From NCBI RefSeq assembly GCF_051014685.1, contig NC_135058.1, positions 7,230,811 to 7,294,810 on the forward strand: DNA of 64,000 bases, given 5' to 3'. The position numbers and the translations under genes were made by a program. Origin of the DNA: Ptiloglossa arizonensis. Its lineage: Eukaryota > Arthropoda > Insecta > Hymenoptera > Colletidae. The notes under the pieces were generated by a model that did no database searches, was not told the origin of the DNA, and saw nothing but the letters and a program-made list of their open reading frames with translations. Positions 24,401 through 38,770 of this stretch are shown one piece after another (the stretch's first letter is position 1; each line of letters opens with the position of its first letter).

Positions 24401-27400
24401 TCGGTTACGTCACCAAAACTCTTCCCACTCTTCAGATAAGATTCCACATCTCCGGTGATTTTTATTGTTTTCATTTGTAAAAAATCGTGAACCTACCCAA
24501 AATGTGGACCAATACGCTCGAGGAACCCTCGTGCCGAAAGGTCCGGTGGTTTCTTTGGAAAAAAATCTAGAAAAAGTGGATGTTTTTCGGTTACCTCACC
24601 AAAACTCTGCCCACTCTTCAGATAAGACCCCACAGTTCCGGTGATTTTTATTGTTTTCATTTGTAAAAAATCGTGAACCTACCCAAAATGTGGACCAATA
24701 CTCTCGAGGAACTCCCGTGCCGAAAGGTCCGGTGGTTTCTTTGGAAAAAAATCTAGAAGAAGTGGATGTTTTTCGGTTACGTCACCAAAACTCTTCCCAC
24801 TCTTCAGATAACATTCCACAGTTCCGGTGATTTTTATTATTTTCATTTGTAAAAAATCGTGAACCTACCCAAAATGTGGACCAATACGCTCGAGGAACTC
24901 CCGTGCCGAAAGGTCCGGTGGTTTCTTTGGAAAAAAATCTAGAAAAAGTGGATGTTTTTCGGTTACGTCACCAAAACTCTTCCCACTCTTCAGATAAGAT
25001 TCCACATCTCCGGTGATTTTTATTGTTTTCATTTGTAAAAAATCGTGAACCTACCCAAAATGTGGACCAATACGCTCGAGGAACTCCCGTGCCGAAAGGT
25101 CTAGTGGTTTATTTGGGAAAAATTCGAGAAAAAGTGCATGTTTTTCGGTTACGTCACCAAAACTCTTCCCACTCTTCAGATAAGATTCCACATCTCCGGT
25201 GATTTTTATTGTTTTCATTTGTAAAAAATCGTGAACCTACCCAAAATGTGGACCAATACTCTCGAGGAACCCTCGTGCCGAAAGGTCCGGTGGTTTCTTT
25301 GGAAAAAAATCTAGAAAAAGTGGATGTTTTTCGGTTACGTCACCAAAACTCTTCCCACTCTTCAGATAACATTCCACAGTTCCGGTGATTTTTATTATTT
25401 TCATTTGTAAAAAATCGTGAACCTACCCAAAATGTGGACCAATACGCTCGAGGAACTCCCGTGCCGAAAGGTCTAGTGGTTTCTTTGGGAAAAAATCGAG
25501 AAAAAGTGGATGTTTTTCGGTTACGTCAACAAAACTCTTCCCACTCTTCAGATAAGATTCCACAGTTCCGTTGATTTTTATTATTTTCATTTGTAAAAAA
25601 TCGTGAACCTACCCAATATGTGGACCAATACGCTCGAGGAACCCTCGTGCCGAAAGGTCCGGTGGTTTCTTTGGAAAAAAATCTAGAAGAAGTGGATGTT
25701 TTTCGGTTACGTCACCAAAACTTTTCCCACTCTTCAGATAAGATTCCACAGTTCCGTTGATTTTTATTATTTTCATTTGTAAAAAATCGTGAACCTACCC
25801 AATATGTGGACCAATACGCTCGAGGAACTCCCGTGCCGAAAGGTCCGGTGGTTTCTTTGGGAAAAAATCGAGAAGAACTGCATGTTTTTCGGTTACGTCA
25901 CCAAAACTCTTCCCACTCTTCAGATAAGATTCCACATCTCCGGTGATTTTTATTGTTTTCATTTGTAAAAAATCGTGAACCTACCCAAAATGTGGACCAA
26001 TACTCTCGAGGAACCCTCGTGCCGAAAGGTCCGGTGGTTTCTTTGGAAAAAAATCGAGAAAAACTGCATGTTTTTCGGTTACGTCACCAAATCTCTTCCC
26101 ACTCTTCAGATGAGATTCCACAGCTGCGTTGATTTTTATTATTTTCATTTGTAAAAAATCGTGAACCTACCCAAAGTGTGGACCAATACGCTCGAGGAAC
26201 CCTCGTGCCGAAAGGACCGGTGGTTTCTTTGGAAAAAAATCTAGAAGAAGTGGATGTTTTTCGGTTACGTCACCAAAACTCTTCCCACTCTTCAGGTAAG
26301 ATTCCACAGTTCCGGTGATTTTTATTATTTTCATTTGTAAAAAATCGTGAACCTACCCAAAACGTGGACCAATACGCTCGAGGAACTCCCGTGCCGAAAG
26401 GTCCGGTGGTTTCTTTGGAAAAAAATCTAGAAGAAGTGGATGTTTTTCGGCTACGTCACCAAAACTCTTCCCACTCTTCAGATAAGATTCCACAGCTCCG
26501 GTGATTTTTATTATTTTCATTTGTAAAAAATCGTGAACCTACCCAAAACGTGGACCAATACGCTCGAGGAACTCCCGTGCCGAAAGGTCCGGTGGTTTCT
26601 TTGGAAAAAAATCTAGAAGAAGTGGATGTTTTTCGGCTACGTCACCAAAACTCTTCCCACTCTTCAGATAAGATTCCACAGCTCCGGTGATTTTTATTAT
26701 TTTCATTTGTAAAAAATCGTGAACCTACCCAAAATGTGGACCAATACGCTCGAGGAACCCTCGTGCCGAAAGGTCCGGTAGTTTCTTTGGAAAAAAATCT
26801 AGAAAAAGTGGATGTTTTTCGGCTACGTCACCAAAACTCTTCCCACTCTTCAGATAAGATTCCACAGCTCCGGTGATTTTTATTATTTTCATTTGTAAAA
26901 AATCGTGAACCTACCCAAAATGTGGACCAATACGCTCGAGGAACCCTCGTGCCGAAAGGTCCGGTAGTTTCTTTGGAAAAAAATCTAGAAAAAGTGGATG
27001 TTTTTCGGCTACGTCAGCAAAACTCTTCCCACTCTTCAGATAAGATTCCACAGCTTCGGTGATTTTTATTATTTTCATTTGTAAAAAATCGTGAACCTAC
27101 CCAAAATGTGGACCAATACGCTCGAGGAACTCCCGTGCCGAAAGGTCTAGTGGTTTCTTTGGGAAAAAATCGAGAAAAAGTGGATGTTTTTCGGTTACGT
27201 CACCAAAACTCTTGCCACTCTTCAGATAAGATTCCACATCTCCGGTGATTTTTATTATTTTCATTTGTAAAAAATCGTGAACCTACCCAAAATGTGGACC
27301 AATACGCTCGAGGAACCCTCGTGCCGAAAGGTCCGGTGGTTTCTTTGGAAAAAAATCTAGAAAAAGTGGATGTTTTTCGGTTACGTCACCAAAACTCTTC

Positions 27401-29841
27401 CCACTCTTCAGATAAGATTCCACAGTTCCGATGATTTTTATTATTTTCATTTGTAAAAAATCGTGAACCCACCCAAAATGTGGACCAATACGCTCGAGGG
27501 ACTCCCGTGCCGAAAGGTCTAGTGGTTTCTTTGTGATAAATTCGAGAAAAAGTGGATGGTTTTCGGTTACGTCACCAAAACTCTTCCCACTCTTCAGATA
27601 AGATTCCACAGTTCCGGTGATTTTTATTATTTTCATTTGTAAAAAATCGTGAACCTACCCAAAATGTGGACCAATACGCTCGAGGAACTCCCGTGCCTAA
27701 AGGTCCGGTGGTTTCTTTGGAAAAAAATCTAGAAGAAGTGGATGTTTTTCGGCTACGTCACCAAAACTCTTCCCACTCTTCAGATAAGATTCCACAGCTC
27801 CGGTGATTTTTATTATTTTCATTTGTAAAAAATCGTGAACCTACCCAAAATGTGGACCAATACGCTCGAGGAACCCTCGTGCCGAAAGGTCCGGTAGTTT
27901 CTTTGGAAAAAAATCTAGAAAAAGTGGATGTTTTTCGGCTACGTCACCAAAACTCTTCCCACTCTTCAGATAAGATTCCACAGCTCCGGTGATTTTTAGT
28001 ATTTTCATTTGTAAAAAATCGTGAACCTACCCAAAATGTGGACCAATACGCTCGAGGAACTCCCGTGCCGAAAGGTCTAGTGGTTTCTTTGGGAAAAAAT
28101 CGAGAAGAAGTGGATGTTTTTCGGTTACGTCAACAAAACTCCTCCCACTCTGCAGATAAGATTCCACAGTTCCGGTGATTTTTATTATTTTCATTTGTAA
28201 AAAATCGTGAACGTACCCAAAATGAGGACCAATACTCTCGAGGAACCCTCGTGCCGAAAGTTCCGGTGGTTTCTTTGGAAAAAAATCTAGAAAAAGTGGA
28301 TGTTTTTCGGTTACGTCACCAAAACTCTTCCCACTCTTCAGATAAGATTCCACAGCTCCGTTGATTTTTATTATTTTCATTTGTAAAAAATCGTGAACCT
28401 ACCCAAAATGTGGACCAATACTCTCGAGGAACCCTCTTGCCGAAAGGTCCGGTGGTTTCTTTGGAAAAAAATCTAGAAAAAGTGGATGTTTTTCGGTTAC
28501 GTCACCAAAACTCTTCCCACTCTTCAGATAAGATTCCACAGTTCCGATGATTTTTATTATTTTCATTTGTAAAAAATCGTGAACCCACCCAAAATGTGGA
28601 CCAATACGCTCGAGGAACTCCCGTGCCGAAAGGTCTAGTGGTTTCTTTGTGATAAATTCGAGAAAAAGTGGATGGTTTTCGGTTACGTCACCAAAACTCT
28701 TCCCACTCTTCAGATAAGATTCCACATTTCCGATGATTTTTATCATTTTCATTTGTAAAAAATCGTGAACCTACCCAAAATGTGGACCAATACGCTCGAG
28801 GAACTCCCGTGCCGAAAGGTCCGGTGGTTTCTTTGGGAAAAAATCGAGAAGAAGTGGATGTTTTTCGGTTACGTCACCAAAACTCTTCCCACTCTTCAGA
28901 TAAGATTCCACAGCTCCGGTGATTTTTATTATTTTCATTTGTAAAAAATCGTGAACCTACCCAAATTGTGGACCAATACGCTCGAGGAACTCCCGTGCCG
29001 AAAGGTCTAGTGGTTTCTTTGGGAAAAAATCGAGAAAAAGTGGATGTTTTTCGGTCACGTCACCAAAACTCTTCCCACTCTTCAGATAAGATTCCACAGC
29101 TCCGGTGATTTTTATTATTTTCATTTGTAAAAAATCGTGAACCTACCCAAAATGTGGACCAATACTCCTCGAGGAACCCCCTTGCCGAAAGGTCCGGTGG
29201 TTTCTTTGGAAAAAAATCTAGAAAAAGTGGATGTTTTTCGGTTACGTCACCAAAACTCTTCCCACTCTTCAGATAAGATTCCACATCTCCGGTGATTTTT
29301 ATTGTTTTCATTTGTAAAAAATCGTGAACCTACCCAAAATGTGGACCAATACTCTCGAGGAACTCCCGTGCCGAAAGGTCCGGTGGTTTCTTTGGAAAAA
29401 AATCTAGAAAAAGTGGATGTTTTTCGGTTACGTCACCAAAACTCTTCCCACACTTCAGATAAGATTCCACAGCTCCGGTGATTTTTATTATTTTCATTTG
29501 TAAAAAATCGTGAACCTACCCAAAATGTGGACCAATACGCTCGAGGAACTCCCGTGCCGAAAGGTCTAGTGGTTTCTTTGGGAAAAATTCGAGAAAAAGT
29601 GGATGTTTTTCGGTTACGTCACCAAAACTCTTCCCACTCTTCAGATAAGATTCCACAGCTCCGGTGATTTTTATTATTTTCATTTGTAAAAAATCGTGAA
29701 CCTACCCAAAATGTGGACCAATACTCTCGAGGAACCCCCGTGCCGAAAGGTCCGGTGGTTTCTTTGGAAAAAAATCTAGAAAAAGTGGATGTTTTTCGGT
29801 TACGTTACCAAAACTTTTCCCACTCTTCAGATAAGATTCCA
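21471..29841. repeat. HOR1 copy 3 (45 monomers, 8,371 bp)
   Basis: Third copy. It shares with copy 2 the absence of the three monomers that copies 1 and 4 carry (copy 1 6403-6960), but has the original 17-monomer section that copy 2 lost. Private single-base changes include G at 27017 (ACGTCAGCAAA instead of ACGTCACCAAA) and G at 27500 (CTCGAGGGACTC instead of CTCGAGGAACTC). The one-base insertion recurs near 29165. Identity to copy 1 over the shared monomers is very high, with only scattered single substitutions noticed. Confidence 0.88.
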
Positions 29842-32800
29842 CATCTCCGGTGATTTTTATTATTTTCATTTGTAAAAAATCGTGAACCTACCCAAAATGT
29901 GGACCAATACGCTCGAGGAACCCCCGTGCCGAAAGGTCTAGTGGTTTCTTTGGGAAAAATTCGAGAAAAAGTGGATGTTTTTCGGTTACGTCACCAAAAC
30001 TCTTCCCACTCTTCAGATAAGATTCCACAGTTCCGGTGATTTTTATTATTTTCATTTGTAAAAAATCGTGAACCTACCCAAAATGTGGACCAATACGCTC
30101 GAGGAACTCCCGTGCCGAAAGGTCTAGTGGTTTCTTTGGGAAAAAATCGAGAAAAAGTGGATGTTTTTCGGTTACGTCAACAAAACTCTTCCCACACTTC
30201 AGATAAGATTCCACAGCTCCGGTGATTTTTATTATTTTCATTTGTAAAAAATCGTGAACCTACCCAAAATGTGGACCAATACTCTCAAGGAACCCTCGTG
30301 CCGAAAGGTCCGGTGGTTTCTTTGGAAAAAAATCTAGAAAAAGTGGATGTTTTTCGGTTACGTCACCAAAATTCTTCCCACTCTTCAGATAAGATTCCAC
30401 AGTTCCGGTGATTTTTATTATTTTCATTTGTAAAAAATCGTGAACCTACCCAAAATGTGGACCAATACGCTCGAGGAACTCCCGTGCCGAAAGGTCTAGT
30501 GGTTTCTTTGGGAAAAAATCGAGAAAAAGTGGATGTTTTTCGGTTACGTCAACAAAACTCTTCCCACACTGCAGATAAGATTCCACAGCTCCGGTGATTT
30601 TTATTATTTTCATTTGTAAAAAATCGTGAACCTACCCAAAATGAGGACCAATACTCTCGAGGAACCCTCGTGCCGAAAGGTCCGGTGGTTTCTATGGAAA
30701 AAAATCTAGAAAAAGTGGATGTTTTTCGGTTACGTCACCAAAACTCTTCCCACTCTTCAGATAAGATTCCACATCTCCGGTGATTTTAATTATTTTCATT
30801 TGTAAAAAATCCTGAACCTACCCAAAATGTGGACCAATACGCTCGAGGAACCCTCGTGCCGAAAGGTCCGGTGGTTTCTTTGGAAAAAAATCTAGAAGAA
30901 GTGGATGTTTTTCGGTTACCTCACCAAAACTCTGCCCACTCTTCAGATAAGATTCCACATCTCCGGTGATTTTTATTGTTTTCATTTGTAAAAAATCGTG
31001 AACCTACCCAAAATGTGGACCAATACGCTCGAGGAACTCCCGTGCCGAAAGGTCCGGTGGTTTCTTTGGAAAAAAATCTAGAAAAAGTGGATGTTTTTCG
31101 GTTACGTCACCAAAACTCTTCCCACTCTTCAGATAAGATTCCACATCTCCGGTGATTTTTATTGTTTTCATTTGTAAAAAATCGTGAACCTACTCAAAAT
31201 GTGGACCAATACTCTCGAGGAACCCTCGTGCCGAAAGGTCCGGTGGTTTCTTTGGAAAAAAATCTAGAAAAAGTGGATGTTTTTCGGTTACGTCACCAAA
31301 ACTCTTCCCACACTTCAGATAAGATTCCACAGCTCCGGTGATTTTTATTATTTTCATTTGTAAAAAATCGTGAACCTACCCAAAATGTGGACCAATACGC
31401 TCGAGGAACTCCCGTGCCGAAAGGTCTAGTGGTTTCTTTGGGAAAAATTCGAGAAGAAGTGCATGTTTTTCGGTTACGTCACCAAAACTCTTCCCACTCT
31501 TCAGATAAGATTCCACATCTCCGGTGATTTTTATTGTTTTCATTTGTAAAAAATCGTGAACCTACCCAAAATGTGGACCAATACTCTCGAGGAACCCTCG
31601 TGCCGAAAGGTCCGGTGGTTTCTTTGGAAAAAAATCTAGAAAAAGTGGATGTTTTTCGGTTACGTCACCAAAACTCTTCCCACTCTTCAGATAAGATTCC
31701 ACAGTTCCGGTGATTTTTATTATTTTCATTTGTAAAAAATCGTGAACCTACCCAAAATGTGGACCAATACGCTCGAGGAACTCCCGTGCCGAAAGGTCTA
31801 GTGGTTTCTTTGGGAAAAAATCGAGAAAAAGTGGATGTTTTTCGGTTACGTCAACAAAACTCTTCCCACACTTCAGATAAGATTCCACAGCTCCGGTGAT
31901 TTTTATTATTTTCATTTGTAAAAAATCGTGAACCTACCCAAAATGGGGACCAATACTCTCGAGGAACCCTCGTGCCGAAAGGTCCGGTGGTTTCTATGGA
32001 AAAAAATCTAGAAAAAGTGGATGTTTTTCGGTTACGTCACCAAAACTCTTCCCACTCTTCAGATAAGATTCCACATCTCCGGTGATTTTAATTATTTTCA
32101 TTTGTAAAAAATCCTGAACCTACCCAAAATGTGGACCAATACGCTCGAGGAACCCTCGTGCCGAAAGGTCCGGTGGTTTCTTTGGAAAAAAATCTAGAAG
32201 AAGTGGATGTTTTTCGGTTACCTCACCAAAACTCTGCCCACTCTTCAGATAAGATTCCACATCTCCGGTGATTTTTATTGTTTTCATTTGTAAAAAATCG
32301 TGAACCTACCCAAAATGTGGACCAATACGCTCGAGGAACTCCCGTGCCGAAAGGTCCGGTGGTTTCTTTGGAAAAAAATCTAGAAAAAGTGGATGTTTTT
32401 CGGTTACGTCACCAAAACTCTTCCCACTCTTCAGATAAGATTCCACATCTCCGGTGATTTTTATTGTTTTCATTTGTAAAAAATCGTGAACCTACCCAAA
32501 ATGTGGACCAATACTCTCGAGGAACCCTCGTGCCGAAAGGTCCGGTGGTTTCTTTGGAAAAAAATCTAGAAAAAGTGGATGTTTTTCGGTTACGTCACCA
32601 AAACTCTTCCCACACTTCAGATAAGATTCCACAGCTCCGGTGATTTTTATTATTTTCATTTGTAAAAAATCGTGAACCTACCCAAAATGTGGACCAATAC
32701 GCTCGAGGAACTCCCGTGCCGAAAGGTCTAGTGGTTTCTTTGGGAAAAATTCGAGAAGAAGTGCATGTTTTTCGGTTACGTCACCAAAACTCGTCCCACT

Positions 32801-35800
32801 CTTCAGATAAGATTCCACATCTCCGGTGATTTTTATTGTTTTCATTTGTAAAAAATCGTGAACCTACCCAAAATGTGGACCAATACTCTCGAGGAACCCT
32901 CGTGCCGAAAGGTCCGGTGGTTTCTATGGAAAAAAATCTAGAAAAAGTGGATGTTTTTCGGTTACGTCACCAAAACTCTTCCCACTCTTCAGATAAGATT
33001 CCACATCTCCGGTGATTTTAATTATTTTCATTTGTAAAAAATCCTGAACCTACCCAAAATGTGGACCAATACGCTCGAGGAACCCTCGTGCCGAAAGGTC
33101 CGGTGGTTTCTTTGGAAAAAAATCTAGAAGAAGTGGATGTTTTTCGGTTACCTCACCAAAACTCTGCCCACTCTTCAGATAAGATTCCACATCTCCGGTG
33201 ATTTTTATTGTTTTCATTTGTAAAAAATCGTGAACCTACCCAAAATGTGGACCAATACGCTCGAGGAACTCCCGTGCCGAAAGGTCCGGTGGTTTCTTTG
33301 GAAAAAAATCTAGAAAAAGTGGATGTTTTTCGGTTACGTCACCAAAACTCTTCCCACTCTTCAGATAAGATTCCACATCTCCGGTGATTTTTATTGTTTT
33401 CATTTGTAAAAAATCGTGAACCTACCCAAAATGTGGACCAATACGCTCGAGGAACCCTCGTGCCGAAAGGTCCGGTGGTTTCTTTGGAAAAAAATCTAGA
33501 AAAAGTGGATGTTTTTCGGTTACCTCACCAAAACTCTGCCCACTCTTCAGATAAGACCCCACAGTTCCGGTGATTTTTATTGTTTTCATTTGTAAAAAAT
33601 CGTGAACCTACCCAAAATGTGGACCAATACTCTCGAGGAACTCCCGTGCCGAAAGGTCCGGTGGTTTCTTTGGAAAAAAATCTAGAAGAAGTGGATGTTT
33701 TTCGGTTACGTCACCAAAACTCTTCCCACTCTTCAGATAACATTCCACAGTTCCGGTGATTTTTATTATTTTCATTTGTAAAAAATCGTGAACCTACCCA
33801 AAATGTGGACCAATACGCTCGAGGAACTCCCGTGCCGAAAGGTCCGGTGGTTTCTTTGGAAAAAAATCTAGAAAAAGTGGATGTTTTTCGGTTACGTCAC
33901 CAAAACTCTTCCCACTCTTCAGATAAGATTCCACATCTCCGGTGATTTTTATTGTTTTCATTTGTAAAAAATCGTGAACCTACCCAAAATGTGGACCAAT
34001 ACGCTCGAGGAACTCCCGTGCCGAAAGGTCTAGTGGTTTATTTGGGAAAAATTCGAGAAAAAGTGCATGTTTTTCGGTTACGTCACCAAAACTCTTCCCA
34101 CTCTTCAGATAAGATTCCACATCTCCGGTGATTTTTATTGTTTTCATTTGTAAAAAATCGTGAACCTACCCAAAATGTGGACCAATACTCTCGAGGAACC
34201 CTCGTGCCGAAAGGTCCGGTGGTTTCTTTGGAAAAAAATCTAGAAGAAGTGGATGTTTTTCGGTTACGTCACCAAAACTCTTCCCACTCTTCAGATAACA
34301 TTCCACAGTTCCGGTGATTTTTATTATTTTCATTTGTAAAAAATCGTGAACCTACCCAAAATGTGGACCAATACGCTCGAGGAACTCCCGTGCCGAAAGG
34401 TCTAGTGGTTTCTTTGGGAAAAAATCGAGAAAAAGTGGATGTTTTTCGGTTACGTCAACAAAACTCTTCCCACTCTTCAGATAAGATTCCACAGTTCCGT
34501 TGATTTTTATTATTTTCATTTGTAAAAAATCGTGAACCTACCCAATATGTGGACCAATACGCTCGAGGAACCCTCGTGCCGAAAGGTCCGGTGGTTTCTT
34601 TGGAAAAAAATCTAGAAGAAGTGGATGTTTTTCGGTTACGTCACCAAAACTTTTCCCACTCTTCAGATAAGATTCCACAGTTCCGTTGATTTTTATTATT
34701 TTCATTTGTAAAAAATCGTGAACCTACCCAATATGTGGACCAATACGCTCGAGGAACTCCCGTGCCGAAAGGTCCGGTGGTTTCTTTGGGAAAAAATCGA
34801 GAAGAACTGCATGTTTTTCGGTTACGTCACCAAAACTCTTCCCACTCTTCAGATAAGATTCCACATCTCCGGTGATTTTTATTGTTTTCATTTGTAAAAA
34901 ATCGTGAACCTACCCAAAATGTGGACCAATACTCTCGAGGAACCCTCGTGCCGAAAGGTCCGGTGGTTTCTTTGGAAAAAAATCGAGAAAAACTGCATGT
35001 TTTTCGGTTACGTCACCAAATCTCTTCCCACTCTTCAGATGAGATTCCACAGCTGCGTTGATTTTTATTATTTTCATTTGTAAAAAATCGTGAACCTACC
35101 CAAAGTGTGGACCAATACGCTCGAGGAACCCTCGTGCCGAAAGGACCGGTGGTTTCTTTGGAAAAAAATCTAGAAGAAGTGGATGTTTTTCGGTTACGTC
35201 ACCAAAACTCTTCCCACTCTTCAGGTAAGATTCCACAGTTCCGGTGATTTTTATTATTTTCATTTGTAAAAAATCGTGAACCTACCCAAAACGTGGACCA
35301 ATACGCTCGAGGAACTCCCGTGCCGAAAGGTCCGGTGGTTTCTTTGGAAAAAAATCTAGAAGAAGTGGATGTTTTTCGGCTACGTCACCAAAACTCTTCC
35401 CACTCTTCAGATAAGATTCCACAGCTCCGGTGATTTTTATTATTTTCATTTGTAAAAAATCGTGAACCTACCCAAAACGTGGACCAATACGCTCGAGGAA
35501 CTCCCGTGCCGAAAGGTCCGGTGGTTTCTTTGGAAAAAAATCTAGAAGAAGTGGATGTTTTTCGGCTACGTCACCAAAACTCTTCCCACTCTTCAGATAA
35601 GATTCCACAGCTCCGGTGATTTTTATTATTTTCATTTGTAAAAAATCGTGAACCTACCCAAAATGTGGACCAATACGCTCGAGGAACCCTCGTGCCGAAA
35701 GGTCCGGTAGTTTCTTTGGAAAAAAATCTAGAAAAAGTGGATGTTTTTCGGCTACGTCACCAAAACTCTTCCCACTCTTCAGATAAGATTCCACAGCTCC

Positions 35801-38770
35801 GGTGATTTTTATTATTTTCATTTGTAAAAAATCGTGAACCTACCCAAAATGTGGACCAATACGCTCGAGGAACCCTCGTGCCGAAAGGTCCGGTAGTTTC
35901 TTTGGAAAAAAATCTAGAAAAAGTGGATGTTTTTCGGCTACGTCACCAAAACTCTTCCCACTCTTCAGATAAGATTCCACAGCTTCGGTGATTTTTATTA
36001 TTTTCATTTGTAAAAAATCGTGAACCTACCCAAAATGTGGACCAATACGCTCGAGGAACTCCCGTGCCGAAAGGTCTAGTGGTTTCTTTGGGAAAAAATC
36101 GAGAAAAAGTGGATGTTTTTCGGTTACGTCACCAAAACTCTTGCCACTCTTCAGATAAGATTCCACATCTCCGGTGATTTTTATTATTTTCATTTGTAAA
36201 AAATCGTGAACCTACCCAAAATGTGGACCAATACGCTCGAGGAACCCTCGTGCCGAAAGGTCCGGTGGTTTCTTTGGAAAAAAATCTAGAAAAAGTGGAT
36301 GTTTTTCGGTTACGTCACCAAAACTCTTCCCACTCTTCAGATAAGATTCCACAGTTCCGATGATTTTTATTATTTTCATTTGTAAAAAATCGTGAACCCA
36401 CCCAAAATGTGGACCAATACGCTCGAGGAACTCCCGTGCCGAAAGGTCTAGTGGTTTCTTTGTGATAAATTCGAGAAAAAGTGGATGGTTTTCGGTTACG
36501 TCACCAAAACTCTTCCCACTCTTCAGATAAGATTCCACAGTTCCGGTGATTTTTATTATTTTCATTTGTAAAAAATCGTGAACCTACCCAAAATGTGGAC
36601 CAATACGCTCGAGGAACTCCCGTGCCTAAAGGTCCGGTGGTTTCTTTGGAAAAAAATCTAGAAGAAGTGGATGTTTTTCGGCTACGTCACCAAAACTCTT
36701 CCCACTCTTCAGATAAGATTCCACAGCTCCGGTGATTTTTATTATTTTCATTTGTAAAAAATCGTGAACCTACCCAAAATGTGGACCAATACGCTCGAGG
36801 AACCCTCGTGCCGAAAGGTCCGGTAGTTTCTTTGGAAAAAAATCTAGAAAAAGTGGATGTTTTTCGGCTACGTCACCAAAACTCTTCCCACTCTTCAGAT
36901 AAGATTCCACAGCTCCGGTGATTTTTAGTATTTTCATTTGTAAAAAATCGTGAACCTACCCAAAATGTGGACCAATACGCTCGAGGAACTCCCGTGCCGA
37001 AAGGTCTAGTGGTTTCTTTGGGAAAAAATCGAGAAGAAGTGGATGTTTTTCGGTTACGTCAACAAAACTCCTCCCACTCTGCAGATAAGATTCCACAGTT
37101 CCGGTGATTTTTATTATTTTCATTTGTAAAAAATCGTGAACGTACCCAAAATGAGGACCAATACTCTCGAGGAACCCTCGTGCCGAAAGTTCCGGTGGTT
37201 TCTTTGGAAAAAAATCTAGAAAAAGTGGATGTTTTTCGGTTACGTCACCAAAACTCTTCCCACTCTTCAGATAAGATTCCACAGCTCCGTTGATTTTTAT
37301 TATTTTCATTTGTAAAAAATCGTGAACCTACCCAAAATGTGGACCAATACTCTCGAGGAACCCTCTTGCCGAAAGGTCCGGTGGTTTCTTTGGAAAAAAA
37401 TCTAGAAAAAGTGGATGTTTTTCGGTTACGTCACCAAAACTCTTCCCACTCTTCAGATAAGATTCCACAGTTCCGATGATTTTTATTATTTTCATTTGTA
37501 AAAAATCGTGAACCCACCCAAAATGTGGACCAATACGCTCGAGGAACTCCCGTGCCGAAAGGTCTAGTGGTTTCTTTGTGATAAATTCGAGAAAAAGTGG
37601 ATGGTTTTCGGTTACGTCACCAAAACTCTTCCCACTCTTCAGATAAGATTCCACATTTCCGATGATTTTTATCATTTTCATTTGTAAAAAATCGTGAACC
37701 TACCCAAAATGTGGACCAATACGCTCGAGGAACTCCCGTGCCGAAAGGTCCGGTGGTTTCTTTGGGAAAAAATCGAGAAGAAGTGGATGTTTTTCGGTTA
37801 CGTCACCAAAACTCTTCCCACTCTTCAGATAAGATTCCACAGCTCCGGTGATTTTTATTATTTTCATTTGTAAAAAATCGTGAACCTACCCAAATTGTGG
37901 ACCAATACGCTCGAGGAACTCCCGTGCCGAAAGGTCTAGTGGTTTCTTTGGGAAAAAATCGAGAAAAAGTGGATGTTTTTCGGTCACGTCACCAAAACTC
38001 TTCCCACTCTTCAGATAAGATTCCACAGCTCCGGTGATTTTTATTATTTTCATTTGTAAAAAATCGTGAACCTACCCAAAATGTGGACCAATACTCCTCG
38101 AGGAACCCCCTTGCCGAAAGGTCCGGTGGTTTCTTTGGAAAAAAATCTAGAAAAAGTGGATGTTTTTCGGTTACGTCACCAAAACTCTTCCCACTCTTCA
38201 GATAAGATTCCACATCTCCGGTGATTTTTATTGTTTTCATTTGTAAAAAATCGTGAACCTACCCAAAATGTGGACCAATACTCTCGAGGAACTCCCGTGC
38301 CGAAAGGTCCGGTGGTTTCTTTGGAAAAAAATCTAGAAAAAGTGGATGTTTTTCGGTTACGTCACCAAAACTCTTCCCACACTTCAGATAAGATTCCACA
38401 GCTCCGGTGATTTTTATTATTTTCATTTGTAAAAAATCGTGAACCTACCCAAAATGTGGACCAATACGCTCGAGGAACTCCCGTGCCGAAAGGTCTAGTG
38501 GTTTCTTTGGGAAAAATTCGAGAAAAAGTGGATGTTTTTCGGTTACGTCACCAAAACTCTTCCCACTCTTCAGATAAGATTCCACAGCTCCGGTGATTTT
38601 TATTATTTTCATTTGTAAAAAATCGTGAACCTACCCAAAATGTGGACCAATACTCTCGAGGAACCCCCGTGCCGAAAGGTCCGGTGGTTTCTTTGGAAAA
38701 AAATCTAGAAAAAGTGGATGTTTTTCGGTTACGTTACCAAAACTTTTCCCACTCTTCAGATAAGATTCCA
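29842..38770. repeat. HOR1 copy 4 (48 monomers, 8,929 bp)
   Basis: Fourth copy, the same length as copy 1 and carrying the three monomers missing from copies 2 and 3 (ACTCAAAATG at 31192). It differs from copy 1 at few positions; those noted are G at 34246 where copy 1 has A at 9505, and A at 37894 where copy 1 has a private G at 13153. Where a fifth copy would begin (38771), a CAGTTCCGTTG monomer appears instead of the CATCTCC type, so HOR1 periodicity ends. Confidence 0.88.
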
